DNA from: Nocardioides sp. SLBN-35
GTDB taxonomy: Bacteria; Actinomycetota; Actinomycetes; Propionibacteriales; Nocardioidaceae
Direction of reading: 5' to 3'
Assembly (NCBI RefSeq): GCF_006715725.1
Contig: NZ_VFNU01000001.1
Span: 4,092,001-4,156,000, forward strand
DNA length: 64,000 nt
In this document: in pieces, positions 38,993 to 47,414 of the stretch
Layout of the letters: each line of letters starts with the position of its first letter
How positions within the stretch are numbered: position 1 is the stretch's first letter
Notes under the pieces: model-generated
The model's database searches: none
What the model was told of the DNA's origin: nothing
What the model saw: the letters and a program-made list of their open reading frames with translations, nothing else
Position numbers and translations under genes: made by a program

Positions 38993-40509
38993 CAGAGCGC
39001 TCCGTTCTGCGCGAGGATCGGACCGCCCCAGCGGGAGGTCAGGGCCGCCTCGACGGCGGCGCCGACGCGGTAGAGCCGGTCGTCGGCGAGCGCCGGCGCC
39101 AGCACCTGGAAGCCGACCGGCAGGCCGTCCTCGTCGGCGAGGCCGGCGGGCACCGAGATGCCGGGTACGCCGGCCAGGTTGGCCGGGATCGTGGCGAGGT
39201 CCTGCAGGTACATCGCCAGCGGGTCGTCGAGCTTGTCGCCCAGCGGGAAGGCCGTGGTCGGCGAGGTCGGCGAGACCAGCACGTCGACGTTCTCGAAGGC
39301 GGCCGCGAAGTCGCGCGAGATGAGCGTGCGGACCTTCTGCGCCTGGCCGTAGTAGGCGTCGTAGTAGCCGCTGGACAGCGCGTAGGTGCCGATCATGATC
39401 CGGCGCTTGACCTCGTCGCCGAAGCCGGCGTCGCGGGTCGCCTTCATGACCGCCTCGGCGCTCGGGTCGCCGTCGGGGACGACGCGCAGGCCGTAGCGCA
39501 TGGCGTCGAACTTGGCGAGGTTGGAGGAGCACTCGGCCGGGAGGATGAGGTAGTAGGTCGCCATCGCGTGCACGAAGGTCGGGCAGGACACCTCGGTGAC
39601 CTCGGCGCCCAGCTCCTTGAGCAGGTCGACGGTCTCGGCGAAGCGCTGCATGACGCCGGGCTGCCAGCCGTCGCCGGCCAGCTCCTTGATCACGCCGACG
39701 CGCAGGCCGGCGAGGTCGCCCGTCGCGCCGGCGCGCGCCGCCTCGACGTACGAACCGACGGGGACGTCGACCGACGTCGAGTCGAGCGGGTCGTGTCCGC
39801 CGATCAGCTCGTGCAGCAGCGCCGAGTCGAGCACGGTCCGGGTGACCGGGCCGACCTGGTCGAGGCTGTTGGCGAGGGCGACCAGGCCGTAGCGCGAGAC
39901 GCCGCCGTAGGTCGGCTTCACGCCGACGGTGCCGGTGACGGCGCCGGGTTGGCGGATCGAGCCGCCGGTGTCGGTGCCGAGGGCCAGCGGGGCCTCGAAG
40001 GCCGCCACGGCCGCGGCCGAGCCGCCGCCGGAGCCGCCCGGGATCCGGGTCTGGTCCCACGGGTTGCGGGTGGGTCCGTACGCCGAGTGCTCGGTCGAGG
40101 AGCCCATGGCGAACTCGTCCATGTTGGTCTTGCCGAGGATCGGCAGGCCGGCCTCCTTGATGCGGCGCACCACGGTGGCGTCGTACGGCGGCACCCAGCC
40201 CTCGAGGATCTTCGAGCCGCAGGTGGTGGGCAGGCCCTGCGTGGCCAGCACGTCCTTGACCGCGATCGGGACACCGTCGAGCAGGTGCCGGGTCTCCCCC
40301 GCGGCGCGGCGGGCGTCGGACTCGGCGGCCTGGGCCAGTGCGCCTTCGGCGTCGACGTGGAGGAAGGCGTGCACGCCGGACTCGGCGCTGCCGTCGACGG
40401 CGGCGATCCGGTCGAGGTGGGCCTGGGTGACCTCGACGGAGGTCGTCTCGCCGGCGGCCAGCGCGTCGGCCAGCTCGGCCGCGGTCTTGTGGATCAGCTC
40501 GTCGCTCAC
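38992..40509 (-). CDS. gatA: Asp-tRNA(Asn)/Glu-tRNA(Gln) amidotransferase subunit A
   Basis: 505 residues, amidase-signature protein that releases ammonia from glutamine. The Ser-cisSer-Lys triad is visible as Lys in GVPIAVKDVLATQG, and Ser-Ser in PGGSGGGSAAAVAAFEAPLALGTDTGGSIRQP. The GTG start overlaps the gatC stop by 4 bp (GTGA). Middle gene of gatCAB. Confidence 0.97.
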   Translation of the reverse strand: MSDELIHKTAAELADALAAGETTSVEVTQAHLDRIAAVDGSAESGVHAFLHVDAEGALAQAAESDARRAAGETRHLLDGVPIAVKDVLATQGLPTTCGSKILEGWVPPYDATVVRRIKEAGLPILGKTNMDEFAMGSSTEHSAYGPTRNPWDQTRIPGGSGGGSAAAVAAFEAPLALGTDTGGSIRQPGAVTGTVGVKPTYGGVSRYGLVALANSLDQVGPVTRTVLDSALLHELIGGHDPLDSTSVDVPVGSYVEAARAGATGDLAGLRVGVIKELAGDGWQPGVMQRFAETVDLLKELGAEVTEVSCPTFVHAMATYYLILPAECSSNLAKFDAMRYGLRVVPDGDPSAEAVMKATRDAGFGDEVKRRIMIGTYALSSGYYDAYYGQAQKVRTLISRDFAAAFENVDVLVSPTSPTTAFPLGDKLDDPLAMYLQDLATIPANLAGVPGISVPAGLADEDGLPVGFQVLAPALADDRLYRVGAAVEAALTSRWGGPILAQNGAL

Positions 40510-40805
40510 TGCTCGTCCCCCAGGATCCGCGGGACCCGGAACCGCTGCTCCTCGACCGCCGGCGCGCCGGACAGCGCCTGCTCGGCGCTCAGGCTCGGGC
40601 GGACGACGTCCTCACGGAAGACGTTGGTGAGCGGGATCGGGTGGGAGGTCGGCGGCACGTCGTCGCCGGCCACTCCGCTGATGGACGCGACCGCCTCGAG
40701 GATCACGTTGAGCTGGGGCGCCAGGTGGTCCAGCTCGGCGTCGTCGAGGTCGATCCGGGCGAGGTCGGCCAGGTGGGCCACCTCGTCGCGGGTGAGTTGA
40801 GACAT
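40506..40805 (-). CDS. gatC: Asp-tRNA(Asn)/Glu-tRNA(Gln) amidotransferase subunit C
   Basis: 99 residues: MSQLTRDEVAHLADLARIDL at the start, LDHLAPQLNVILEAVASI, then the belt region FREDVVRPSLSAEQAL that wraps GatA. It stabilises the GatAB complex. Start at 40805 is firm by family length. There is no Shine-Dalgarno; a perfect TAGAAT lies 7 nt upstream, so gatCAB is probably read from a leaderless message. Confidence 0.95.
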   Translation of the reverse strand: MSQLTRDEVAHLADLARIDLDDAELDHLAPQLNVILEAVASISGVAGDDVPPTSHPIPLTNVFREDVVRPSLSAEQALSGAPAVEEQRFRVPRILGDEQ

Positions 40806-40812
40806 GCCGGCG

Positions 40813-40818
40813 ATTCTA
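40813..40818 (-). promoter_or_regulatory. -10 element of gatCAB (leaderless)
   Basis: TAGAAT on the minus strand with a 7-nt spacer CGCCGGC to the gatC ATG. The same hexamer, also at 7 nt, precedes the divergent gene at 41010. Confidence 0.65.
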
Positions 40819-40838
40819 GGGCCCGGGCCAGGGGTGCT

Positions 40839-40955
40839 TGCCCGGCTGGGGTGCCCTCGGCGCGTGGATCGCAAGGCGCCGGAGGGAGGCGGGCCGCGGC
40901 CCGTCGACCGACGGCAACGCAGCGAGGCGCGTGCCGAGGGTGCCCCAGGTGGGCA
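40839..40955. repeat. 117-bp inverted-repeat element between gatC and the divergent gene
   Basis: Imperfect terminal arms (40839-40864, containing GGGGTGCCCTCGGCGCG, and 40928-40955, containing CGCGTGCCGAGGGTGCCCC) enclose about 63 bp with an exact inner palindrome GGGCCGCGGCCC (40891-40902). No open frame fits. It looks like a small non-autonomous repeat or folded intergenic element. Confidence 0.55.
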
Positions 40956-40996
40956 ATGACCCCGGGGCCGTGCCCGTCTGGTGCTGAGGGCAGCCC

Positions 40997-41002
40997 TAGA
41001 AT
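40997..41002 (+). promoter_or_regulatory. -10 element of the gene at 41010 (leaderless)
   Basis: TAGAAT with a 7-nt spacer CCGCCGG to the GTG at 41010; no ribosome binding site. Confidence 0.65.
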
Positions 41003-41009
41003 CCGCCGG

Positions 41010-41447
41010 GTGCACGCCCTCGCCGCCACCTCGCGCCGCCTCCCGCAGCGTGTGGTCGTGGCCGGTGCTCCGGGCGAGGCGCTGAGCGCCTTCCTGCAGC
41101 GCCTCGCGACCGTGCTCGACGTACCCCTCGTCCCGCTCGCCGACCTGTCCGGGCCGGGCGAGGTGGCCCGGCTCGCGGCCTTCGACGGCTGGGTGACGAC
41201 GGCCGACGAGGCGTGGCAGCGCCCTCTGGTCCTCGAGCGCACCGAGGTGCTGGTCCGGGTCGACCTGGCGTCCGCCACCTTCGCCGGGAAGGTACGCCGC
41301 ACGCTGCGCCGGATCCGCTCCGACGTACGCGAGCGCGAGCCCGACCTCGGCTGGGTCGACCGCGCGCCGGCCATCCACCCGCGCCTGGCCGTCGTCCGGC
41401 TCCCGGACCCCGACTCCGCGGAGACCTGGCTGCGCTCGCTCGGCTGA
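41010..41447 (+). CDS. Small P-loop-kinase-like protein of unknown function
   Basis: 145 residues from the GTG at 41010. The layout resembles adenylate-kinase/FlaR-like topology-modulation proteins: an initial strand and loop RVVVAGAPGEALSAFLQRLATVLDVPLVPLADL, a second strand GWVTTADEAWQRPLVLERTEVLVRVDL, and Arg-rich FAGKVRRTLRRIRSDVRERE. The phosphate loop AGAPGEALS lacks the Lys of GxxGxGK, so kinase activity is doubtful. Divergent from gatC. Low confidence in the family, high in the gene. Confidence 0.7.
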   Translation: MHALAATSRRLPQRVVVAGAPGEALSAFLQRLATVLDVPLVPLADLSGPGEVARLAAFDGWVTTADEAWQRPLVLERTEVLVRVDLASATFAGKVRRTLRRIRSDVREREPDLGWVDRAPAIHPRLAVVRLPDPDSAETWLRSLG

Positions 41448-41528
41448 CGCCCGGCCCAGACCAAGGGACGGGGCGGACCGGGTCCTTCGGCCCTGCTCTG
41501 CCGCGCACTCCCGGATCATGCTCGAGGC

Positions 41529-41717
41529 ATGTCCACCTCAGATCACGTCCGAGTCCTCGTCCGTCAGGAGCTGCTGAGGCTCGCGGCACTCGAGGAGGAG
41601 CTCGCCGCCCGCGAGGCGACCGCCGTCCCCTACTGGATGCCGTGTCCCGCCAGCGTCCACGGCCGCCGCACGGCCGCCCTCGCGCTGCGCGCCGACGCCG
41701 AGCTGTACCTCGCCTAG
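41529..41717 (+). CDS. Small protein of unknown function (62 aa)
   Basis: 62 residues: a helical N-terminal half (HVRVLVRQELLRLAALEEELAAREA) and VPYWMPCPASVHGRRTAALALRADAELYLA. No family recognised. No ribosome binding site seen; CATGCT lies 6 nt upstream. Its end is 10 bp from the end of the convergent hydrolase gene. Plausible but weakly supported. Confidence 0.5.
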   Translation: MSTSDHVRVLVRQELLRLAALEEELAAREATAVPYWMPCPASVHGRRTAALALRADAELYLA

Positions 41718-41726
41718 GACGCGGCC

Positions 41727-42749
41727 CTAGGACAGGTGACGCGCGAGGAACCGCCCGGTCCGCTGCATCGACAGCTCGAACCGCGGCCCGAAGGCGTGCT
41801 CCTCGCCCGGGTAGGTGCGCAGTGTCACGTCCACCCCGGCCTGCTCCAGCAGCCGGGCCGTGGTCCGGCTCCACCGGATCGGGCAGGAGTCGTCGGAGGT
41901 GCCGTGGTGGATCAGGACCGGCTCGGTGATGTCGGCGAAGTAGGTCCGGGCGCTGATCCCCTGCCAGAACGCGGGCTGCGCCGACGGCTCGCCGTACGTG
42001 CGCAGGATCCGGCGTGCCACGCTCCTCCGCCCCGGGTTCGGCCGGATCCACCGCTCGAAGTTGTCGACCGCGTCCGAGCTGACCGGCGCGAAGACGACCG
42101 CGGCGTCGACCAGGCCGGGCTGCGCGACGAGCGCGTTGTAGACGACCCCGCCGCCCATCGAGCGCCCCACCAGCGCGACCCGGCCGTCGTCGATCGGTCC
42201 GTCCCAGGCCCGCAGCGCCAGCACCGCGTTGATGACGTCCTCGGTGTAGCCCAGGCGCATGTCGAGGCCGTCGCTCGGGTCCGGGTCGGAGCCGGCGTGG
42301 CCGCGGTAGTCGACGTGCAGCGCGACGTAGCCGTGCTCGCCGAACCAGGCCCGCTCCCGGGTCATCCCCTGCCCGTTCACATAGACCGCGGGGTCGATGT
42401 ACCCGTGCGCGAGCACCACCGCCGGGAACGGTCCCGGCCCCTCCGGCACCGCGAGCCGTCCTGACACGGTGAGGTCGCCGCTGCGCCAGGTGACGGCGTA
42501 CTGCCGGTGCCGGGGCGTGCGCGCGACCTCCTCGCCCAGCCGCAGCCCGCGCCCGTCGAACGTCTTGCGGGCGAGGGCCGGCAACGACACCGGGTGCGGT
42601 ACGGCGGCCGGCACCGACGGCGATGCCGGCGTCGTCGGACTGCTCGCGGCCGGCGGCGTCGGCGCGCCCGCGGGCTCCTCCGGGCCGCTGCAGGCGGCGC
42701 CGAGCAGCGCGAGGAGGACGACCGGGACGGTGCGACCGAGCAGCCTCAC
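41727..42749 (-). CDS. Alpha/beta hydrolase lipoprotein (dienelactone hydrolase/S9-like)
   Basis: 340 residues from the GTG at 42749. Type II signal peptide with lipobox LLGAAC (Cys about 20), then a Pro/Ala-rich linker. The hydrolase domain carries the elbow GRSMGGG with its nucleophile Ser, the oxyanion segment VVLAHGYIDP, the acid Asp in HHGTSDDSCP, and His in YPGEEHAFGP. This fits prolyl-oligopeptidase-like or acyl hydrolases on the cell surface; substrate unknown. A CACACT hexamer is 6 nt before the start. Divergent from the sigma factor gene. Confidence 0.9.
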   Translation of the reverse strand: MRLLGRTVPVVLLALLGAACSGPEEPAGAPTPPAASSPTTPASPSVPAAVPHPVSLPALARKTFDGRGLRLGEEVARTPRHRQYAVTWRSGDLTVSGRLAVPEGPGPFPAVVLAHGYIDPAVYVNGQGMTRERAWFGEHGYVALHVDYRGHAGSDPDPSDGLDMRLGYTEDVINAVLALRAWDGPIDDGRVALVGRSMGGGVVYNALVAQPGLVDAAVVFAPVSSDAVDNFERWIRPNPGRRSVARRILRTYGEPSAQPAFWQGISARTYFADITEPVLIHHGTSDDSCPIRWSRTTARLLEQAGVDVTLRTYPGEEHAFGPRFELSMQRTGRFLARHLS

Positions 42750-42819
42750 CCCGCCAGTGTGCCAGCCAACCTTTCCGGCACCCCGCGGCATCTGTGAGGG
42801 TGACGACGAGAGGAAGCCG

Positions 42820-43335
42820 ATGCCGCGAAGACTCACCGACGACGAGTTCGCCGAGCTGATGCACGGGTGCTGGGCCGGGCTGTACCGGACGGCGTACCTG
42901 CTCGTCGGCGACCACGCCGAGGCCGAGGACCTGGTGCAGACCGCGCTCGCCAAGACCTACGCGAGCTGGCACCGGGTGGAGAGCCTGGAGGCCGCCGGCG
43001 GCTACGCCCGCACCACCTTGGTCAACACCGCGGCCTCGTGGTTCCGCAAGAAGGGCTGGCGCAACGAGCGACCGACCGCGCAGCTGCCGGACAACCCCGG
43101 CCCCGAGGTCGACGCCACCGAGCGCCCCGACCTGATGACCGCCCTCGCCGGGCTCCCGCCAGGACAGCGGGCGGTCGTCGTGCTCCGGTTCTACGAGGAC
43201 CGGAGCGTCGCCCAGGTCGCCCATGCCCTCGGCGTCAGCGAGGGAACCGTCAAGAGCCAGACCTCTCAGGCGCTCGCGAAGCTGCGCACCAGCCTCGGCG
43301 ACGCCGTGATCCCCCAGGGAGCCGACCATGACTGA
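42820..43335 (+). CDS. RNA polymerase sigma factor, SigE family (ECF)
   Basis: 171 residues with GAGAGGAAG upstream of the ATG. Region 2 is at about 8-75 (WAGLYRTAYLLVGDHAEAEDLVQTALAKTYASW) and region 4 at about 108-160 (LPPGQRAVVVLRFYEDRSVAQVAHALGVSEGTVKSQTSQALAKLR). This is the actinobacterial SigE/ECF41-like 'sigma-70 family' group seen in many copies in Nocardioides and Streptomyces. It overlaps the next gene by 8 bp, which probably encodes its membrane-linked regulator. Confidence 0.94.
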   Translation: MPRRLTDDEFAELMHGCWAGLYRTAYLLVGDHAEAEDLVQTALAKTYASWHRVESLEAAGGYARTTLVNTAASWFRKKGWRNERPTAQLPDNPGPEVDATERPDLMTALAGLPPGQRAVVVLRFYEDRSVAQVAHALGVSEGTVKSQTSQALAKLRTSLGDAVIPQGADHD

Positions 43336-44491
43336 GCGCCTCGCCGCCCTGCTGCACGAGGAGGCCGAGTCCCTCGCCGTGCCGCCGCTGCCCGCCGACG
43401 ATGTCGTACGACGCGGGCGCGGCCTGCGCACCCGCCGCCGGGTCCGCCTCGGCGCGGCCGCCGTGGCCGTCGCCGCGGTCGCCGCCACCGCGACCCTCGC
43501 CGGAACCCAGCTGGGCGATCGCGACCGTCCGGCGGGGCGCGACCTCGCGGCCGCCGTACCGGCGACGGACACCGACTGGGCCGTGGCCCAGGGCTCGACC
43601 GTCCACCTCGGCACCGGCGCCACCGCCCAGGTGCCCGGCCAGGTCAAGGCGATGTACTACACCTCCGCCGGGATGCTGGTGCGGATCGGGAGGTCGGCCG
43701 CCACCGACGCCCCTGACTCGGCGTACTGGTTGGTCGCCCCTGACGGCACCACCTCCGACTTCGACCTGCACCTCGGCGACCGCAAGCCGGGCACCGACCC
43801 GACGCTCCCCTACCTGGCCTATGCCGCGCCCGGCGACGACGCCCGCCACTGGAAGGTCGTGCTGCGCGACGTCCGCACCGGCGAGGTCGCCACCACCGTC
43901 CCGGTCGAGGGCACGTTCACCTGGGGCGGCTGGAACGCCCCGCCGGTGGCCCTGTCGGGCGACCACGTGTACGTCGGCGTCGACGGCACCCTGCTCGACG
44001 TGCGGTGGCGCACCGGCGAGGTCCGGACGACCACGATCCCGACCCACATGCCCGAGACCGCGGGCGGGCGCGACGTCGTGATGGGCGAGGACGGCAAGAC
44101 CGTCACCATCATCGACGCCGCCACCGGCGAGGTCCTGCAGTCCCTCCCCTACGACCCCACCGACGACGACCCCGCCGCCACCGTCTGGCCCCGGCTCTCC
44201 CCCGACGGCTCCCACGCGCTCCTGACCCCGACGCTGATGTGCCAGGCCGACACGGGCAGCTGCCGGTTCGAGGACCCGCGGGCCACCGTGATCGACCTGC
44301 CCGGCGGCCGGCGCAGCGTCGTCCGACTCGGGAACGCGGACTACGGCTGGACCGCGACCGGCCGGCTGCTGCAGGTCGACGGCACGTCGGTGCAGTCCTG
44401 CGACCCCGACACCGGCACGTGCGAGCCGACGCCGGTCACCCTCGACCCGGGCGCGAACCTCAAGGTCAGCGGGAACGCCTACGAGTCCTGA
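43328..44491 (+). CDS. Membrane protein with propeller-like extracellular domain, probable sigma-factor partner
   Basis: 387 residues. A cytoplasmic N-terminus of about 40 residues (MTERLAALLHEEAESLAVPPLPADDVVRRGRGLRTRR), one TM helix at about 41-60, and an outside region with repeated WxxG/strand motifs resembling a WD40/YVTN propeller (VKAMYYTSAGMLVRIG, HVYVGVDGTLLDVRW, VWPRLSPDGSHALLTP). The gene starts inside the sigma gene. The short cytoplasmic tail fits an anti-sigma module, but no zinc ZAS motif is present, so that role is inferred from position. Its end overlaps ligA by 13 bp. Confidence 0.75.
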   Translation: MTERLAALLHEEAESLAVPPLPADDVVRRGRGLRTRRRVRLGAAAVAVAAVAATATLAGTQLGDRDRPAGRDLAAAVPATDTDWAVAQGSTVHLGTGATAQVPGQVKAMYYTSAGMLVRIGRSAATDAPDSAYWLVAPDGTTSDFDLHLGDRKPGTDPTLPYLAYAAPGDDARHWKVVLRDVRTGEVATTVPVEGTFTWGGWNAPPVALSGDHVYVGVDGTLLDVRWRTGEVRTTTIPTHMPETAGGRDVVMGEDGKTVTIIDAATGEVLQSLPYDPTDDDPAATVWPRLSPDGSHALLTPTLMCQADTGSCRFEDPRATVIDLPGGRRSVVRLGNADYGWTATGRLLQVDGTSVQSCDPDTGTCEPTPVTLDPGANLKVSGNAYES

Positions 44492-46575
44492 GCGGGCGGT
44501 CCCTCGGCCAGCAGCCGCTTGAACCCGTCCTCGTCGAGGATCGGTACGCCGAGCTGCTCGGCCTTCTCCGCCTTGGAGCCGGCGTTCTCGCCGATCACCA
44601 CGAAGTCCGTCTTCTTCGACACCGATCCGGCGGCCTTGCCCCCACGGGACAGGATCGCCTCCTTGGCCGAGTCGCGCGAGAAGTCGACCAGCGATCCCGT
44701 GACCACCACGGTCAGCCCCTCGAGGGTGCGCTCCACCGACTCGTCGCGCTCGTCGGCCATCGAGACGCCGGCGGCCGTCCACTTGTCGACGATCGCGACG
44801 TGCCACGGCACCTCGAACCACTCGATGACCGCGCGGGCGATCGTCGGACCGACGCCCTCGGCGGCGGCGAGCTCCTCCTCGCTGGCTGCCCGGATCGCCT
44901 CCATCGAGCCGAACTCCTGGGCCAGCGCCCGCGACGCGCTGGGGCCGGTGTGCCGGATCGAGAGGGCCACGATGACCCGCCACAGCGCGACGTCCTTGCG
45001 CGAGTCGAGGTTGGCGAGCAGCTTCTCGCCGTTCGCGGACAGCTGGGGGCCGTCCTCGTCCTTCTTCGGCGCGCGGGTGAACAGCTCGGTGGCCCGGAGC
45101 TTGTCGGCATCGAGGTCGAAGACATCGCCCTCGTTGGTGATCACGCCCGCGTCGAGCAGCGCGACCGCGGCCTCGTAGCCGAGCCCCTCGATGTCGAAGG
45201 CGCTGCGGCCCGCGACGAAGAAGACCCGCTCGCGCACCTGGCCCGGGCACAGCTCGTGGTTGGGGCAGCGCCGGTCCTTGTCGCCCTCCTTCTGCTCGAC
45301 CAGCTCGGTGCCGCACGCCGGGCAGGTCGTGGGCGCGACCCAGGGCTGCAGCCCCTCGGGCCGCAGGGGAAGCACCGGGCCGACGATCTCGGGGATCACA
45401 TCGCCGGCCTTGCGCAGGATCACGGTGTCGCCGGGGCGCACGTCCTTGCGCTCGACCTCGTGGAAGTTGTGCAGCGTGGCGTTCTCGACCGTGGAGCCGG
45501 CGACCTTGGTGGGCTCCATGACGCCGTACGGCGTGACCCGGCCCGTGCGGCCGACGTTGACCGCGATGTCGAGCAGCTTGGTGTTGACCTCCTCGGGCGG
45601 GTACTTGAAGGCGATCGCCCACCGCGGCGCGCGGCTCGTCGAGCCCAGCCGGCGCTGCAGGGCGACGTCGTCGACCTTCACTACGACCCCGTCGATCTCG
45701 TAGGGCACGATCGTGTGCCGGTTCTCGCCGGCGTTCGCGATGTAGCCCTCGACGTCGGCGAGGCTCGGCAGCACCCGCACCTGCTCGGAGATCGGCAGGC
45801 CCCAGGCGGCCAGCGCCTCGTAGGCCTGCGACTGGGCCCGCGGCTCGAAGCCCTCACGGGCGCCGATGCCGTGGCAGACCATCCCGAGCGCGCGGGACGC
45901 GGTGACCCGCGGGTCCTTCTGGCGCAGCGAGCCCGCGGCCGCGTTGCGCGGGTTGGCGAACGCGGGCCGGCCGGCCTCGGTCATCGAGACGTTGAGCGCC
46001 TCGAAGGCCGCGACGGGCAGGAACACCTCGCCGCGCACCTCGACCAGCGCCGGCACCGGGAACTCGTCGGTGCCGGTCAGCCGGTGGGGTACGGCGGCGA
46101 TCGTCTTCACGTTGGGCGTCACGTCCTCGCCGGTACGCCCGTCGCCCCGGGTCAGGGCCCGGACCAGGCGACCCTGCTCGTAGAGCAGGTTGATCGCCAG
46201 GCCGTCGACCTTGAGCTCGCACAGCAGCGCCGGGTCGGTGACGCCGTCCCGGCCGAGCCGGGCGTGCCAGGCGCCTAGCTCCTCGAAGGAGAAGGCGTTG
46301 TCGAGGCTCTCCATCCGCTGCAGGTGGTCGACCGCGGTGAAGTCGGTCGCCACCGCACCGCCGACCTTCTGGGTCGGCGAGTCCGGGGTGCGCAGCTCGG
46401 GGAACTCCTCCTCGAGCGCCTCGAGCCGGCGCAGCCGCTGGTCGAAGTCCGCGTCGGACAGGGTCGGGGCGTCGAGGACGTAGTAGCGGTAGCGCGCGTC
46501 CTCGATCTCCTCGCTGATCGTGGCGTGCTCGTCGCGGGCAGCGGCGGGTACGACGGGGAGCTCGGCCTCGGTCAT
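44479..46575 (-). CDS. ligA: NAD+-dependent DNA ligase
   Basis: 698 residues with the full domain order: Ia NAD-binding (YRYYVLDAPTLSDADFDQRL), adenylation domain with KVDG and active Lys122, OB fold, zinc finger (CPACGTELVE ... RRCPNHELCPGQ), HhH repeats, and a C-terminal BRCT (LTVVVTGSLVDFSRDSAKEAILSRGGKAAGSVSKKTDFVVIGENAGSKAEKAEQLG). It seals nicks in replication and repair. The ATG lacks an obvious ribosome binding site. Divergent from the TetR gene. Confidence 0.98.
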   Translation of the reverse strand: MTEAELPVVPAAARDEHATISEEIEDARYRYYVLDAPTLSDADFDQRLRRLEALEEEFPELRTPDSPTQKVGGAVATDFTAVDHLQRMESLDNAFSFEELGAWHARLGRDGVTDPALLCELKVDGLAINLLYEQGRLVRALTRGDGRTGEDVTPNVKTIAAVPHRLTGTDEFPVPALVEVRGEVFLPVAAFEALNVSMTEAGRPAFANPRNAAAGSLRQKDPRVTASRALGMVCHGIGAREGFEPRAQSQAYEALAAWGLPISEQVRVLPSLADVEGYIANAGENRHTIVPYEIDGVVVKVDDVALQRRLGSTSRAPRWAIAFKYPPEEVNTKLLDIAVNVGRTGRVTPYGVMEPTKVAGSTVENATLHNFHEVERKDVRPGDTVILRKAGDVIPEIVGPVLPLRPEGLQPWVAPTTCPACGTELVEQKEGDKDRRCPNHELCPGQVRERVFFVAGRSAFDIEGLGYEAAVALLDAGVITNEGDVFDLDADKLRATELFTRAPKKDEDGPQLSANGEKLLANLDSRKDVALWRVIVALSIRHTGPSASRALAQEFGSMEAIRAASEEELAAAEGVGPTIARAVIEWFEVPWHVAIVDKWTAAGVSMADERDESVERTLEGLTVVVTGSLVDFSRDSAKEAILSRGGKAAGSVSKKTDFVVIGENAGSKAEKAEQLGVPILDEDGFKRLLAEGPPAQDS

Positions 46576-46692
46576 GGGGACATCTTGCCGCGCCCCACCG
46601 ACGTTCCGGGCTCCGGGCGGCCGATGTCGGTGGTCTCCGGCAGTCTCGGTCCCGGCGAGTCCACCGTGTGCGAGATGACACCGGGAATTCGC

Positions 46693-46746
46693 TTGACAGA
46701 ACGAAACCGTTCCGTACTATCTATTGAAACGGAACCGTTCCGTTCC
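46693..46746 (+). promoter_or_regulatory. tetR-MFS promoter with repeated operator
   Basis: -35 TTGACA (46693-46698), 16-nt spacer, -10 TACTAT (46715-46720). The 11-mer AACCGTTCCGT occurs at 46705-46715 (between -35 and -10) and at 46733-46743 (just downstream), within near-palindromic contexts (GGAACCGTTCC). This is the arrangement of an autoregulated TetR operator. Confidence 0.8.
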
Positions 46747-46766
46747 ATCCGAATCCGGAGGTCACC

Positions 46767-47372
46767 GTGTCACCCCGCAAGCCGACTGTCCCCGAAGCGC
46801 CGACGCGCCCCCGGGTCGAGGGCGATCGCGAGCAGGAGATCCTCGACGCGACGCTCGCCGTACTCGTCGACGTCGGTTACGACCGGCTCACCATGGACGC
46901 CGTCGCGACCCAGGCCAAGGCCTCCAAGGCGACCCTCTACCGCAAGTGGGACGGCAAGGCGGCGCTCGTGATCGACGCCCTCATGTCGGAGAAGACCCCG
47001 CTCGCGGCGCCGCAGGACACCGGCAGCCTCCGCGGCGACCTGCTCGCCATGTTCTGCGGGCACGGCGGCCTCACCGACGAGCACCAGACCGCCCTCCTCG
47101 GCAGCGTCGTCACGGCCATCGGCCGCGACCCGGCGTTCGCCGCGGCGTTCCGCGAGCGGTTCATCGCCCCCAAGGTGGCCGTCGGCCGCGAGATCTACGA
47201 GCGGGCCCGACTGCGGGGCGAGCTGCGCGACGACATCGACCTCGACATCCTCACCGCCGCTCTGCCGGGCATCGTCCTGCACCGCGGCTTCCTCCTCGGG
47301 GACCCCCCGACGCCCGACCTGATCGCCCGCGTGGTCGACCAGGTCATCCTCCCGGCCGCCACCCGCGGCTGA
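46767..47372 (+). CDS. TetR/AcrR-family transcriptional regulator
   Basis: 201 residues from a GTG with GGAGG 5 nt upstream. N-terminal HTH at about 25-70 (REQEILDATLAVLVDVGYDRLTMDAVATQAKASKATLYRKWDGKAALV). The C-terminal ligand/dimer domain ends with RGELRDDIDLDILTAALPGIVLHRGFLLGDPP, the TetR_C_11-like pattern. It probably represses its own promoter through the duplicated AACCGTTCCGT sites and controls the adjacent efflux pump. The ligand is probably a substrate of that pump. Confidence 0.94.
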   Translation: MSPRKPTVPEAPTRPRVEGDREQEILDATLAVLVDVGYDRLTMDAVATQAKASKATLYRKWDGKAALVIDALMSEKTPLAAPQDTGSLRGDLLAMFCGHGGLTDEHQTALLGSVVTAIGRDPAFAAAFRERFIAPKVAVGREIYERARLRGELRDDIDLDILTAALPGIVLHRGFLLGDPPTPDLIARVVDQVILPAATRG

Positions 47373-47414
47373 CCGAAGCAACGCCCACTCCCACCACGAC
47401 ACGAAGGAAACAAC

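Noticed and set aside
41010..41447. Functional adenylate-kinase-like enzyme.
   Set aside because: The phosphate-binding loop AGAPGEALS has no Lys, so kinase activity is not supported.
40641..41519. Long frames overlapping the gatC-41010 intergenic region on both strands.
   Set aside because: They run through the TAGAAT promoters and the inverted-repeat element; the family starts at 40805 and 41010 fit better.
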